A stretch of DNA of 64,000 nucleotides from Hyphodiscus hymeniophilus (Eukaryota; Ascomycota; Leotiomycetes; Helotiales; Hyphodiscaceae): contig VNKQ01000018.1 in NCBI GenBank assembly GCA_016508695.1, positions 558,001-622,000 on the forward strand, read 5' to 3'. The notes under the pieces are model-generated. The model made no database searches. It saw only the letters and a list, made by a program, of their open reading frames with translations, and was not told the origin of the DNA. Shown here in pieces: positions 48,440-59,463 of the stretch (position 1 is the stretch's first letter; every line of letters begins with the position of its first letter). A program made the position numbers and the translations under genes.

Positions 48440-48720
48440 TTAGACTAGACCGGACTAAACCGTATAATAGTCCCTAAAAATTATTTAAGACCAAACTATA
48501 TATACTAACGGTCCCTAAATTTATTTAAGACTAAACCGTATATAGTTCGGTCTTAAGAAATCGAGACCAAACTATATAATAGTCCCTAAAATTATTTAAG
48601 ACTAAACTATAAACGGTTTAGTCTCGGGAGATCGAGACTAAACCGTTACGTAGTCCCTAGAATTATATGGGACTAGACTATATACGGTTTAGTCCTAATC
48701 TCTTAGGACTAAACCGTTTA
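48440..48720. repeat. subterminal repeats of the hAT element, left
   Basis: Several imperfect copies, in both orientations, of a motif like GTCCCTAAATTATTTAAGACTAAACCGTA. Related copies lie at the right end (about 55,000-55,265, listed within the element). Such arrays are usual transposase-binding regions in hAT elements. Confidence 0.7.
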
Positions 48721-49649
48721 ATTTGGGACTATAAGACCGTAAGACTAAAGATAGCTATAAGACCCAAAAGGTAGTTAAGATTAATAAGGCAGTTAGGATT
48801 AATAGATAAAAAGTAAGTATATAATTATTTTTTATTTTTTAAAATTTAATTTATTAATAGAAATCTCTATTTTGTGTTTTTATAGCGTAAAGCGTTACTA
48901 TTTGCTATTACTATACTTAGTAGATAATTTATATTATTAATATAATCTTACAATAAGAGTAATTAATTATTTTTCAAATATAGCCTTAATTCTATTTCCT
49001 TATATATATAAGTATTTAGCTATTACTAAAGTGACCCTTAACTATAAACGAGGCACAAAACTACCAAACTAACTATATATCCTTATTTTAAATAGTAACC
49101 CGGTATATATAAATAGTATATAGATTAGCGGCTATTAAACGTAAGTATAGTTATTAATATAGATAAAAACAACTTTACTTTTAAAGAAAGAAATAAGATA
49201 TGCCTCTATAGCCTCCTAAAGAGTAAGAATAGTAGAAGACTAAAAGCGGATATCTTAACTCTTAGTAATATCGTTAGTAACGTCTCTAACTATACGCTAG
49301 AAAAGTGCCTTTAGAAGTAAAAGGCTAATTACTTTCTAATAGTAGCGGATCTTATTTAAAGCTCGTCTTATAATTATTAGTATTATTACTATAAGGGAAA
49401 GAGTAAAAACTTACTTCTTGCCTTAGTAAGCCAAGAATATTTAATAATCTCTCTTAGTTTCTTATTACTATACTCTTATCTAGGGTTCCTTGCCTTAAAA
49501 GCTGCCTTCTTAGCTTTATATTTCTTTATACGACTCTTACCTATAATACGAGAAGAATAATAATATAGTATTATTAGACTTATATTGCTTATATTAAGGT
49601 TTTGATTTTTTTTCGCCTTTTATTTAGTATGTATTATAATAGCGATTTG

Positions 49650-50140
49650 CTATCGAGATGCGTTACTATAAAGTATTACTCTTAAAAGTCTTATTTTAAA
49701 AGTAAAGACATACTTTAAAAATTTGAATTTTTAAAGTTTGAGACCGTTTTAGAGACTATCCTTGATTATAAGAACGTTAATATCATTACTATAGTGTATT
49801 ACTCTTAGATACTTAAGGTCCTAGAGTTGTAAGAGCCTTTTTTAACGCGATAATAAAAGTGAGATTTCAAAAGTAAAGATATACCTTAAAAATTTGAATT
49901 TTTAAAGTTTAAGACCGTTTTGGAGACTATCCTTGACTATAAGAACGTTAATATCGTTATTATAATATATTACTCTTAGATACCTAGGGTCCTAGAGTTA
50001 TAAGAGCCTTTTTTGACGCGATAGTAAAAGTAAGATTTTAAAAGTAAAGACATACCTTAAAAATTTGAATTATTAAAGTTAAAGACTATTCTCGACTATA
50101 AGAATACTAATATAATTACTATAGAGCGTTACTAGGTACT
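49650..50140. repeat. 171-bp tandem repeat, about 2.8 copies
   Basis: The marker AGTAAAGA(C/T)AT(A)C followed by TTAAAAATTTGAATT recurs at 49,701, 49,872 and 50,043, a constant period of 171 bp. Copies differ mainly by transitions. The edges are approximate. Confidence 0.85.
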
Positions 50141-51384
50141 CTAAGCGTATAATTTAAAGTTTAGGGGCTTACCTAGAAATTTGATGTTTTGATATAAAGG
50201 TTAGAAGCTAAAAACCGCGAATTATAAGGTTTTATCTAGAAATTAGGTTATAGGATATTTTAATTTAATATTATAATTCCTAGTATTATAGTAAATTATA
50301 ATACTTTCAAACAAAGAAATCTATTTGTAGTGATTTACTATTTAAAGAAGTGCCCTACCTTTTTATTTCTTTCTTTCTTTATACTTTTTTCGACTTTTTA
50401 TAACTTGGTTAGTATATCTAATTTCGTATAATATATAGTATATCTTACTAATAGTAATATAGTAATAGTATATAATAACGCAATACGCATCTATTTCCCA
50501 CAAAACGACTAATACTATAGATTATCTTCTTACCTTTAATAAACGCTATCTTAACGCGCTAGAGACCTTTTGTATTCTATAAGAGAAGGTATAGAATACA
50601 AATCGTTAGGTTAGTTCTAAATACTTGTTCGAATAATCTAATACTAATAAAGTAATTATAAGCTCGCGATTATATATAAAGGATCCGAACTAAAAAGCTA
50701 GATTAAAATAACCTATCTAATATAGAAAAAGAATCGGAGCTTTAAATTATATAAAATTAACTTATAGCTTCTCGTACTCTCGCTAGTATTAATATAGACA
50801 CTAAAGTTATTATAGTAATTAATAAAGAGAATACTATAATATAGCAAATCAATTAGGAGAAAAAGAAAGAGAAGATAAAGCTTTTAAAGTATTATTTAAA
50901 AGTAAGTCAAAGTCTTCTTATATTCTTTTCCCTTTATAGTTTATATACTAATCGATATATTAGTAATTAAATTTACGTAATAAAAAGAAGTAGTTAAATT
51001 CTTTAACTAAAAACACTATTATAGAGACTTTTATTAAAAACTTAAAGCCTCTTATCGAACGCTAAGAACACTATATTATTATAATAAGTTAATACCTCGA
51101 GCCTAATATATTAGAAGAAGAGTTATAAACGTTCGTAAAGAATACTAGTAATCTTACTAATATTACTTAATTTATTAAGAAATAAAATAGGGAAGATATT
51201 AATCCTAACGAGCTAATTAAGGGAAGTAAAAAAGAGAGTAATAATAATAATAATAATAACTTTAAAGTAGTAATTAGTAAAGATAAAGAGGATAAAGAGA
51301 ATAAAGATAAGGACGAGGAGATAAAAGACTTTATTATTAAGAATAAATAGAAATCTTAGAACGTATTTATAAGCAAATAGAATA

Positions 51385-51560
51385 TATCTACTTCTAAGCT
51401 TTTCCTAGCCTATTTATCTTATATTTAAGCGAAATTAGGCTTATATCCCATTATTATTTACTATTACTCCTTAGAACGTATTTACTTCTAAGCTTTTCCT
51501 AGCCTACTTATCTTATATTTAAGCGAAATTAGGCTTATATCCCGTTACTATTTATTATTA
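51385..51560. repeat. 94-bp-period direct repeat, two copies
   Basis: CTTCTAAGCTTTTCCTAGCC begins at 51,391 and again at 51,485; about 80 bp after each start is nearly identical, including AAGCGAAATTAGGCTTATATC. Confidence 0.85.
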
Positions 51561-51587
51561 CTATTTACCTTATATTCTATTTACTAT

Positions 51588-51745
51588 ACTTAAGTATAAC
51601 TTTTACTTTATCTCCTATCTTATTACCTAGGGTATAACTTTTAGCTTATCTCTTATTCCGCTACCTAAGGTATAACTTTTACTTTAGCTCTTATTTATTA
51701 TACTTGAGTATAACTTTTACCTTATCTCCTATCCCGCTACTTAGG
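51588..51745. repeat. 38-bp minisatellite
   Basis: GTATAACTTTTA recurs at 51,594, 51,632, 51,670 and 51,708 (period exactly 38). A further partial unit occurs at 51,929, beyond the hairpin. Confidence 0.88.
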
Positions 51746-51838
51746 GTAATATATTAGCTACTAATCGCAATAACAATACTTTACCTAGTACTCTCGTATT
51801 CTAGCCAAGTAAGGTATTACCTATCTACTTGAGTATAG

Positions 51839-51918
51839 AGTAATTGTCGACTCGCTTATAAGCCTCTCTACTATCGTGCCTAAGAACGACAATAGAGAGG
51901 CTTATAAGCGACTCGATA
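51839..51918. repeat. palindrome with about 36-bp arms
   Basis: The left arm around CGACTCGCTTATAAGCCTCT (51,849 on) is mirrored by AGAGGCTTATAAGCGACTCG (to 51,913), with a loop of several bases around GTGCCTAAGAAC. The arms differ at a few positions. Confidence 0.85.
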
Positions 51919-52389
51919 ATTAGGGAGGGTATAACTTCTACTTTATTTCCTATTCCGCTACTAAGGGTAATGCGTTAGCTACTATCGGCTACGCTTACTT
52001 AAGTATTTGGGTTTTTAGAATACTAGGCTAGCTACCTTTTTGTAACTAAATAAGCACGTAGCCGTTACTATCTACCGTTACTTTATAAGTCGAAAAGGGG
52101 GGTATATTTATTATTATATCCTCTTATATTAGTGCTTTTCCCTTTTAAGTTCTATTTATAACTTTTAAAGTTAGTTTCCTACCTTAGTTGTTTACTCTTT
52201 ATCCTTAAGCTTATTATAATACTTTATTTACTTTTTATAAGCTATGCGTTTTAATTATAGCCCTTTTCTTATAGAAGTTAATACAAGTCAAGTAAAGGCC
52301 GAGTCTTCTTAATATATTATAAATGCCAAAGTAAGATTTACTCCCTTTATAATTAAGTAAAATAATTGCAATAATAGTAATACTAATCC

Positions 52390-54620
52390 CTTTAAGTCAG
52401 GGCTTCCGCTATTTAAACTTAGTCTCGATAAGTAATATACTATTTAGTATCTAAAGAAAGTAAAAGAATAAGAGAGCTAGTAGTTAGATAAGACTTTTAG
52501 ACACATAAATCGTAAACGGTTTAAGTAAGTTACTTAGACGCATATATAAGAGTCGAAAATATAAGGAAAATTTTATTAAGTTATAAAGCTAAAAACTATA
52601 TTCCTAAAAGTATTATATAAGAGTTACTAGAAGGTATATACGTACTTTAAGCTATAGAAAAGCAATAATAATATATTTATACTCTCCCGGTATTAAGACA
52701 AGTATAACGAAACTAAAGGCTAAAAGAAGATTATAGAAAGAGGAATACTTATAGTAGTAAGTATATATACTATTCCTAAAAAATATCTAGTAATACCTCT
52801 AAGATTCTATTCTAGCCTTTACAAACGATCGTTAGAGAAAGTAACTATATGTTAGTATTATAATAGTAAATTTACTCTTCTAGTTTATTAAAAACCCTAA
52901 AATTCGGAAACTATTTACTATACTCTAGCTAGGAGTTTTTCTTCCTAGTTATATTACTATTCGAACTAATCTAGATAATAAGTATCTTTACGCTATAGCG
53001 TATATATTTAAGGATTTCTTACCTAAAAGTAGAGTATCGATTACTCTAGATAAATAGTAAAGTCCTTTTGCTAGATCGTTTATTACTATTATAATATATT
53101 ATATTATAGTAGACTAATAATAGAGGGAGGTTTTTATTAGGTTTAAGTATATCTAGGGGGAGTATACTAAGAAAGCAATAGCAAAAACAGTTCTTAACGT
53201 CTTATAACGATTCTAGCTAACAAATAAGTTATACTATATTACAACTAATAGTATTACAACTAATAGTAAAATAAGAAGGGATCTTAAAGTAATACTCGAG
53301 GAAGCTATCGCTAAGGTATTGTCTATATAGAACTATAAAGCAATAAAGATTCCTTACCTTATATATATTATATAGTTAGTTATAAAGACAATACTAAAGA
53401 TACTCGAGGTAAACCTAGGCGAAAAAGAACCTAACGACGAGAACGATATAAATTAGCTTAAATTAAGTAATATTAATTTGGTTATAGCTACGATCTAAAA
53501 GGTTAGAATACCCACTTATAATAACGTCTTATAGTAATACTAATAAGAATATTTTTAAAAGATACGCAACTTAAGAAACTTAGTAAGCCAATTAAGCCGA
53601 AAAATAAAGCTATTGCTAATAAAGTAATTAAAGGCAAAGAGAAAACAACTCTTACGCTTAAAGAAAGATATTAATATTAGGTAAAACTCTACTTATAATA
53701 TAATATTGCGAGTAATACGTTTATAAGTATTATTAAAATCCTAGCTCGAGGTAAAAATAATTAATAACCTTATACTTAAGCGTCTTACTCTTACAAATAC
53801 AAATTAAAAGAAGCTAAGGTACCTTATAGTCTTACTTCGACCTTTTGCCTCCTTTACTATACTTATTAGTTCTAGTATAAATATAACTATTAATTATATG
53901 TAGAATATTTATAATAGCTTATTTAATTATCTCGAGGATTTACGAGATAAGCTATTAAAAAAAGATTAAGTCCTTAACTTATAGATTTACGTGTTTATTA
54001 CTACTATTAGCGCTAGGCTTAAGTCTCTAAAGTTATATTATTCCCGTATTAGTAGACTAGTAAAGTAATAATACGCTCTTACGGGAATGTTAGACCTTAC
54101 TTAAAAGCTTAATATCTTCAAATCTATTAATTAGATACTATAGCTTAAGAGGAAGTATAAGCGCCTATTTGCTTAGCACTAGGAGGAAAAGTATAAGCCT
54201 ATACTAATAAAAGCTCCTTTAGTCGAGAATAATCTAGTTATTACTTTAAAAACCCAAAGCTTAAATATAGTATTCCGACTTAATAAAGATATACCAGGTA
54301 TATATATAGCGATTGCGAGGCCAAATACTAAGGCCGACTACTTCCTTACTAGTCTAATTATATAAGATAATACTAATATATCGGTTCTTACGATTTAGAA
54401 GAAATTAGAGCCGGCTTTCCCCTTTATCGCATCTATAGCCCGAGATATATTAGTAGTTCTAAGTATATTACCTTTTAATATAGTAATAACAAATAATAAC
54501 GCATTGTTTCTTCTAACTAATTTTCTTAGTCGCTAGTACTAGAGTTAAGAGAATTTTTAATCTAGCTCGTAATCTTTATAACTATTATAAGGCGTAAATA
54601 TATCTAATTACAATTACAAA
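52390..54620 (+). pseudogene. hAT transposase remnant
   Basis: Translation of the plus strand, tolerating stops, gives recognisable hAT transposase: RVSITLDK at about 53,035, then REVFIRFKYI, TNKLYYITT, EEAIAKVLSI and IKIPYLIYII about 30-100 residues on, and near the end SIARDILVVLSILPFNIVIT at about 54,430, in the dimerisation region. Stops fall where the family has Trp or Gln (for example after TLDK, where TLDxW is expected). The start and the zinc-finger end could not be fixed. No frame long enough for a protein survives; the gene is inactive. Confidence 0.75.
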
Positions 54621-55291
54621 GTTAATAATTATAAAGCATTTTAATTAGTATAAATAGACTCTCGCCGATAATTAGTAAAACGTAGACTACAAGTATAATA
54701 CTCCCTATATAAGTAATAATATAGACTAGACCGAGAAGGAGATTACAAATATAGCTATAGTTTCAAATAATAAGGAAAAGGAAGTAAAACGTTTACTATA
54801 ATAAAAGAGAAAAAGGCGTTAGAGTATTAATATCGATAAATTAAAGGGTCCTTCCCAAGTAAAAGCTAGGCGTTAGGAGTAATAGGCTTTACTTGTAATT
54901 TTAAAATTACAATTTACTTTTACTTTAGAGAATTACATTATATATATTTATTACTATTACTATAGTACGTTACTCTTAAAATAAATATAGTCTTATAGTT
55001 ATATAGTCTTAGACCAAACCGTTCTTAGTAAAGACCGTAAGATTGCGGTTTAAAATTAGTCCCCAAAAATTTAGATTTTAAGACCAAATTGTTTATAGAC
55101 TAGACCGTAGGACCGTAGTCCCAAGTATAGTCCCCAAAAATTTAGATTTTAAAACCAAACTATTTATAGATTAAACTATAGGACCGCGGTCCTAAGTACG
55201 GTCCCCAAAAATTTAGATTTTGAAACCGAACCGTTATACGGTCCCCAAAAACCCTATAGTCTAGGACCGAACCGGACCGTCGGCCAGCCTA

Positions 55292-55299
55292 CTTATATC
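55292..55299. repeat. hAT target-site duplication CTTATATC (right copy)
   Basis: Identical to 48,405-48,412. Confidence 0.88.
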
Positions 55300-55700
55300 G
55301 TATACTAGTAAGTCTAAGGGACCCAAATAAGTATTAATCTAATATTACTATAAGGTCTTTTATATAGTTTTCGACAAAACGTCTTTAAGAAAGTAAGCTA
55401 TAAAGAAACGGGTTACTTTATTAATAATATAGAGTATTAGGGAATTGCCTTTTATATATATAATATTAATATAAATAAAGTAGTTAAAATCAAGAGTATT
55501 ATTAAGAAGCTTAAACTTAAATCTTTTTAGTAATTTATTATACTTTTAGTAATAGTAATAGAACTTTATTAACTTGCCGATAGCCTTCTTATTAACGTCT
55601 TAGCTAACTTTCTTTAAGAGTATATATAAACGTTTAATAAAAGAATAGCTAAAGTAATAGTAAAGTCTTAATAATTCAACTAATATAAGAAAACAAGGGT
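55300..55700 (-). pseudogene. copia integrase remnant, N-terminal part of core
   Basis: Minus-strand translation gives FNYFIYINIIYI, VTRFFIAYFLKDV and INTYLGPLDLLVYDI, matching the catalytic core of fungal copia integrases. The frame continues directly at 48,404, left of the hAT element. Stops occur at former Trp/Gln sites. Sequence further right (to about 59.2 kb) should hold gag and the integrase zinc finger; I could not resolve them. Confidence 0.72.
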
Positions 55701-56685
55701 TTTAAGTAAGGGAAAAAGATACGAATTACTAGAAACACTTCTTCTAAACGACAAATAAATAGCTAAACTAACGAACTATTAGTATTATTTTTATAAGCGT
55801 AACTATTATATCTATAAGGTTATTATAATATACTTAGAGGCCATTTAAGTTAGTTAGATAAAGTAAGAATAAAGTATTTACCTTTATAACGTAAAACTCG
55901 ACTCTTCTTATAAGTATAAGAATCCGAAGAGTACTTACTAATAACGTTAATCCGATACTAAACTAAACGTTAATAGTATTAGTAATATTATTATCGATTT
56001 TAATAGTCTTATTAATATATTATAAGTAAGCCTAAAACTAGCCCCATCTAGCTATTAATACCTTTAAGGCTCTAGTATTAACTATAATTCTATAAAACTT
56101 ATCTATAATATACTTTAAACTAGTTATATAAGTAAATGGGTTAATTACGGCTAAGGAAATCAAGGGAATTAAACCCGTAAATATATACTAAGTTATAAGG
56201 TTTGTAAGGTTATTTACTATACTTATAAACTAGGTCTTATTATTATTATTCGCATTATATTCTATAAAGAACTAATTGACTTATTTCTCTAAGTATTTAG
56301 TAATATTATTATACTCGTTACTCTTCTCTCTAAAATCCTTTATATTTTTATAATCGATAATATATTAGTAAGCCTATTAATTAAGTTTATTATCGAATTT
56401 GTTATAGAACTTCTTAAACGATTCTTCTCTCTCTTTTTTAGTATACTTAATAAGTTAATAGACTAATAACTTTCTTTTTTATATATAAAACACTTCTTAT
56501 TACGTGGCTTATTATTGTAATAAATATAAGAAGCTTAAGGGAATTGAGGTTGTTAAAATCGAGGATTTTAAGGAAACCGATTATAATTGCAATAATACTA
56601 TTAATTAGTAAAGAAAGCTAAAAAGGTAAGTCCTAGGGGATAAGTCTTTTCGTACGTATTAATTAAAAAGTATAAATCGTTAATA

Positions 56686-56693
56686 AGTACTAG
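56686..56693. repeat. MITE target-site duplication AGTACTAG (left copy)
   Basis: AGTACTAG abuts the MITE at its left end and recurs exactly at 57,138-57,145. Confidence 0.85.
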
Positions 56694-57137
56694 TAGGCTA
56701 GCCGACAGTCCGGTCCGGTCTAGACCGTAGGGTTTTTTGGGGACTATAAAATAGTCTAGTCTTAAAATTTAGGGTTTTAGAGACTATATTTAAACTGCGG
56801 TCTTATAGTCTAGTTTATAAATAGTTTGGTTTAGTCTAAACCGTTATAAATAATTAGACTATCTTTATTAGTATATAAAATTAAAAAAGTTTTTATATAA
56901 AAGTTATAAAGTAACGCTTAAAAGTAATAATATAATATTTAAAATTAAAAAATAATTAATATTTAATTAATTAAATTATAAACAGTCTCCCTAAATTTTT
57001 TTGGGACTATTATAGTCTAGTCTCAAATAAATTTAGGGACTATTATATAAACGGTTCGGTCCTAAATAATTTTTGCGGACTATTAGACGGTTTGGTCTAG
57101 TCTAGTCTAAAGACTATAGTCCGGTCCGGCCAGCCTA
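56694..57137 (-). mobile_element. hAT-derived MITE, 444 bp
   Basis: Ends TAGGCTAGCCGACAGTCCGG and CCGGTCCGGCCAGCCTA, flanked by the 8-bp duplication AGTACTAG. Its left end matches the right end of the 6.88-kb hAT element in reverse complement (including GTAGGGTTTTTTGGGGAC), and its right end matches that element's left end. It is therefore an internally deleted derivative inserted in the opposite orientation. One terminal TGG has become TAG, a RIP-type change. No coding content. Confidence 0.88.
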
Positions 57138-57145
57138 AGTACTAG
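57138..57145. repeat. MITE target-site duplication AGTACTAG (right copy)
   Basis: Identical to 56,686-56,693. Confidence 0.85.
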
Positions 57146-57606
57146 AATCGTATCTATAGGTTTAAAACAAGTATATTTGCAAGTTATAACTCCTTAATAA
57201 GCTTTAATAATATTATTTCGCATTATTATATTATTACGGAATTTGTAATTAAGACTTAGTTAAATATTCTATATTTCTATTAAGAGTAATTACAAGTAGT
57301 CTTATATCGATTTACTTGTATTCTTCTCGTTTACTATAGTTACTTTTAAGTATATAGTATTTTACTTATTTAACTAATTTCGATAATATTCGGGGGTCTT
57401 AAAGTAAGTATTAGTTGCGAAATAAAGTTAGCTAAAAGTTATATAAAGGTATAAGTTAGTTATAAGACTAGTCAAGTAGTAATTAAGTACTTATCCCTTT
57501 AAAGCAATCAAATAGGCCTTATACTTAATTTTATTATTATAAATACTAAGTTAATTACAAGCGTTACTAAAGACTATAATATAGTAATTAAAATTGTCTT
57601 CTTAAC

Positions 57607-58019
57607 TATTGTGTTTTGACAACTTGGCAAAAAGCAAACGCGCCTGCTTCTTCCAAGCCAGCTATTCTAGGCTATACGTTAGAACGCAATATATAGTCAC
57701 GTGACCACTTTCTGACACACCCCCTAGGTCCTGGCGCGATTTCTAAGCTGACATGACCTATATTCACGTGATCTCGCTTAATCGACGCGTATAGACACGG
57801 CCCGAAATCTATATACACTTTACCACCTAGGGGCCTATGCCTAATTGGGTCGACGTGGCGCATACAGTACAGTTCAATTGCGACTACTATGCTAACCGGG
57901 CTTATAACTATTGCGTTTTGACAACTTGGCAAAAAGCAAACGCGCCTGCTTCTTCCAAGCCAGCTATTCTAGGCTATACGTTAGAACGCAACATATAGTC
58001 ACGTGACTACTTTCTGACA
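57607..58019. mobile_element. TRIM-like mini-element, 413 bp with 111-bp direct repeats
   Basis: Two 111-bp direct repeats (57,607-57,717 and 57,909-58,019; start TATTG, end TTTCTGACA) flank 191 bp of unique sequence. TTAAC occurs at 57,602-57,606 and 58,020-58,024, a candidate 5-bp target duplication. The repeats differ at only a few positions. The element is visibly richer in G+C and CpG (CAAACGCGCCTGCTTC, GTCGACGTGGCGC) than everything around it. The layout resembles a terminal-repeat retrotransposon in miniature; the lack of a clear TG start means another small-element class is possible. It has no coding capacity. Confidence 0.7.
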
Positions 58020-59291
58020 TTAACCTCTATACTTTAAGTGTTCTAGTACTAGCTTAGCCAAGTTAATAATCTCTCTTAAAGAATTGCGTTCTAATTTAAG
58101 TAATTATTAGTATATTAGTAATCTATAGCTTAAAGGTAGTTATACTCCTCTCTAGTTTATAAGAGGAGGAGGAGGTAGTTATACAAGTAGTATAAGGTTT
58201 ATCTCTTAAGCACTTAATATAATAAGTAGTAAAGTAAGTAATAGAGAGTTTGGGAAAGAAATCGAGGGAATACTAAAAGTAGTTTATTATTTATTTTATA
58301 AGTTCTCCTTAAACTAATTTACTAAATTTAAGTTAAATTCTTAAGTAAAGATTTTAACCTCTAGCTACTTAATAGGTTTTACTTCTTATAAGGTATTAAA
58401 TAAGGTATTATAAAGTAAAAACGTTTTATTAACCTTAACTTATACTCTTTATTATCGAAGGGTTTTTCGCAAGTAATATATAATATAACTATTAATTTCC
58501 TTAAAATATATAGTTATCTAACCCTTAAAATCGTCTTAATATTAGTTCTAGAGGTCGTTATATTCTAAGGGTAATAATCCTTAAAAGGGGTTCTTATATT
58601 ATTATTCCTTAAATTTAATATACTCCTTACGTTTGTCTTATTTTACCTTTATAACGTCGAATTTTCTACTCTAGTAATTAATATATAAGTCTCTATTTTT
58701 ACTAGTATTCTCTTCCTTTATATTAGTATTTTCTCTTGTTATTACAAAGGTTATAATAGATCGTAGTTTATAATATTAAAAGATAAATTAAAGCTTAATA
58801 TTAGTAAGTATTAAACTTTAGAAAAGTAAAATAGTAATTATAATAGTTACTATAAAGGGACCCGATATAATTTAATAACCTATTTATATAGAGTAATAAA
58901 TATAAATAAGTTTTATAAGAGATGTTTCTATATATTCTAGTATTAGGGTTCTTTTAAGCTTCTATTAATTTAATTCGGAGTATTTGTAAGTATAGATTTT
59001 GTAATTAAAGGTATAGAGGGGTTATTGTTTAGTAAATTTGAGAATAAGGTTTTTCGTGGTTTTTAAGTATAAAAATGCGTATTAAACACAAAATTAAGGT
59101 ACTTAATTCCTTAAATACCTTATATAAGTCAAGTCGAACTTATAAAAGCCTTAATTTCGTACGATATTCTCTAGTAAAATAAAGTAGAGATATATAGTCA
59201 AGTCGAACCCTTACGGGCCTTGGCTATAAGTACTAAATCTTCTTTTCTCTTTAAATATAAGACCGTCTCTTAATCTATAATTACTAATTAG

Positions 59292-59458
59292 TATTAGTAG
59301 TACTTTAGTTACTACGGTACTATAATTGCATGAGTATTCGTAGTAATATTATTAATGTCTAAGGGAAGAAGCTATTTTATAGAAATGGAACCAAGTTATT
59401 CCAGGTTGCGGTGCACGTGACCCACTATTCTAGATTAGGCTGGAAAGTGGTCCAAACA
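59292..59458 (-). repeat. copia LTR, right (5' LTR in element orientation)
   Basis: 167 bp, collinear with 45,558-45,724. Here the inner (left) part is mutated (TGTTGG has become TATTAG) and the outer part keeps CCAGG, GTGCACGTGACCCAC and GTGGTCCAAACA. Confidence 0.88.
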
Positions 59459-59463
59459 TATCT
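59459..59463. repeat. target-site duplication TATCT (right copy)
   Basis: Matches 45,553-45,557 at the other end of the copia element. Confidence 0.85.

Larger units (their letters stand above)
48413..55291 (+). mobile_element. hAT-superfamily DNA transposon, 6.88 kb, RIP-mutated
   Basis: The element starts TAGGCTGGCCG and ends CGGCCAGCCTA; the first 11 bp of the terminal inverted repeats are perfect, and both ends then carry GGTCCGG/CCGGACC-rich imperfect inverted sequence. It is flanked by the 8-bp duplication CTTATATC. Subterminal arrays of a GTCCCTAAA...AAGACTAAACCGT motif occupy about 48,440-48,720 and 55,000-55,265. Inside lie 171-bp and 38-bp tandem repeats, a hairpin, and a degraded transposase on the plus strand. 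The insertion point is in the copia integrase: reading on the minus strand continues on the other side once the element and one duplication are ignored. Confidence 0.88.
45558..59458 (-). mobile_element. Ty1/copia LTR retrotransposon, RIP-mutated, with nested insertions
   Basis: A 13.9-kb AT-rich block bounded by 167-bp direct repeats (TGTTGG...AAACA) and 5-bp duplications TATCT. The coding order read on the minus strand is integrase (55.3-55.7 kb and 47.9-48.4 kb, split by the hAT element), then RT/RNase H (about 46.1-47.6 kb), which is the copia order. A purine-rich tract (AGAAGAAAGAG on the minus strand, near 45,733) sits just before the downstream LTR, as a polypurine tract should. Subtracting the three nested elements with their duplications leaves about 6.1 kb, a normal copia size. 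C-to-T/G-to-A changes pervade the interior, so the element is dead. Confidence 0.85.

Noticed and set aside
57672..57932. 86-codon frame on the minus strand inside the AT block
   Set aside because: It lies across the TRIM-like element and its repeats, is open only because that island is GC-richer, and has no domain.
45558..59458. Centromere, mitochondrial insertion or integrated plasmid as explanation of the AT-rich block
   Set aside because: LTRs with a 5-bp duplication, copia and hAT protein motifs and RIP-type transitions explain the block fully. A single-crossover plasmid integration would also give direct repeats but not a 5-bp outer duplication.
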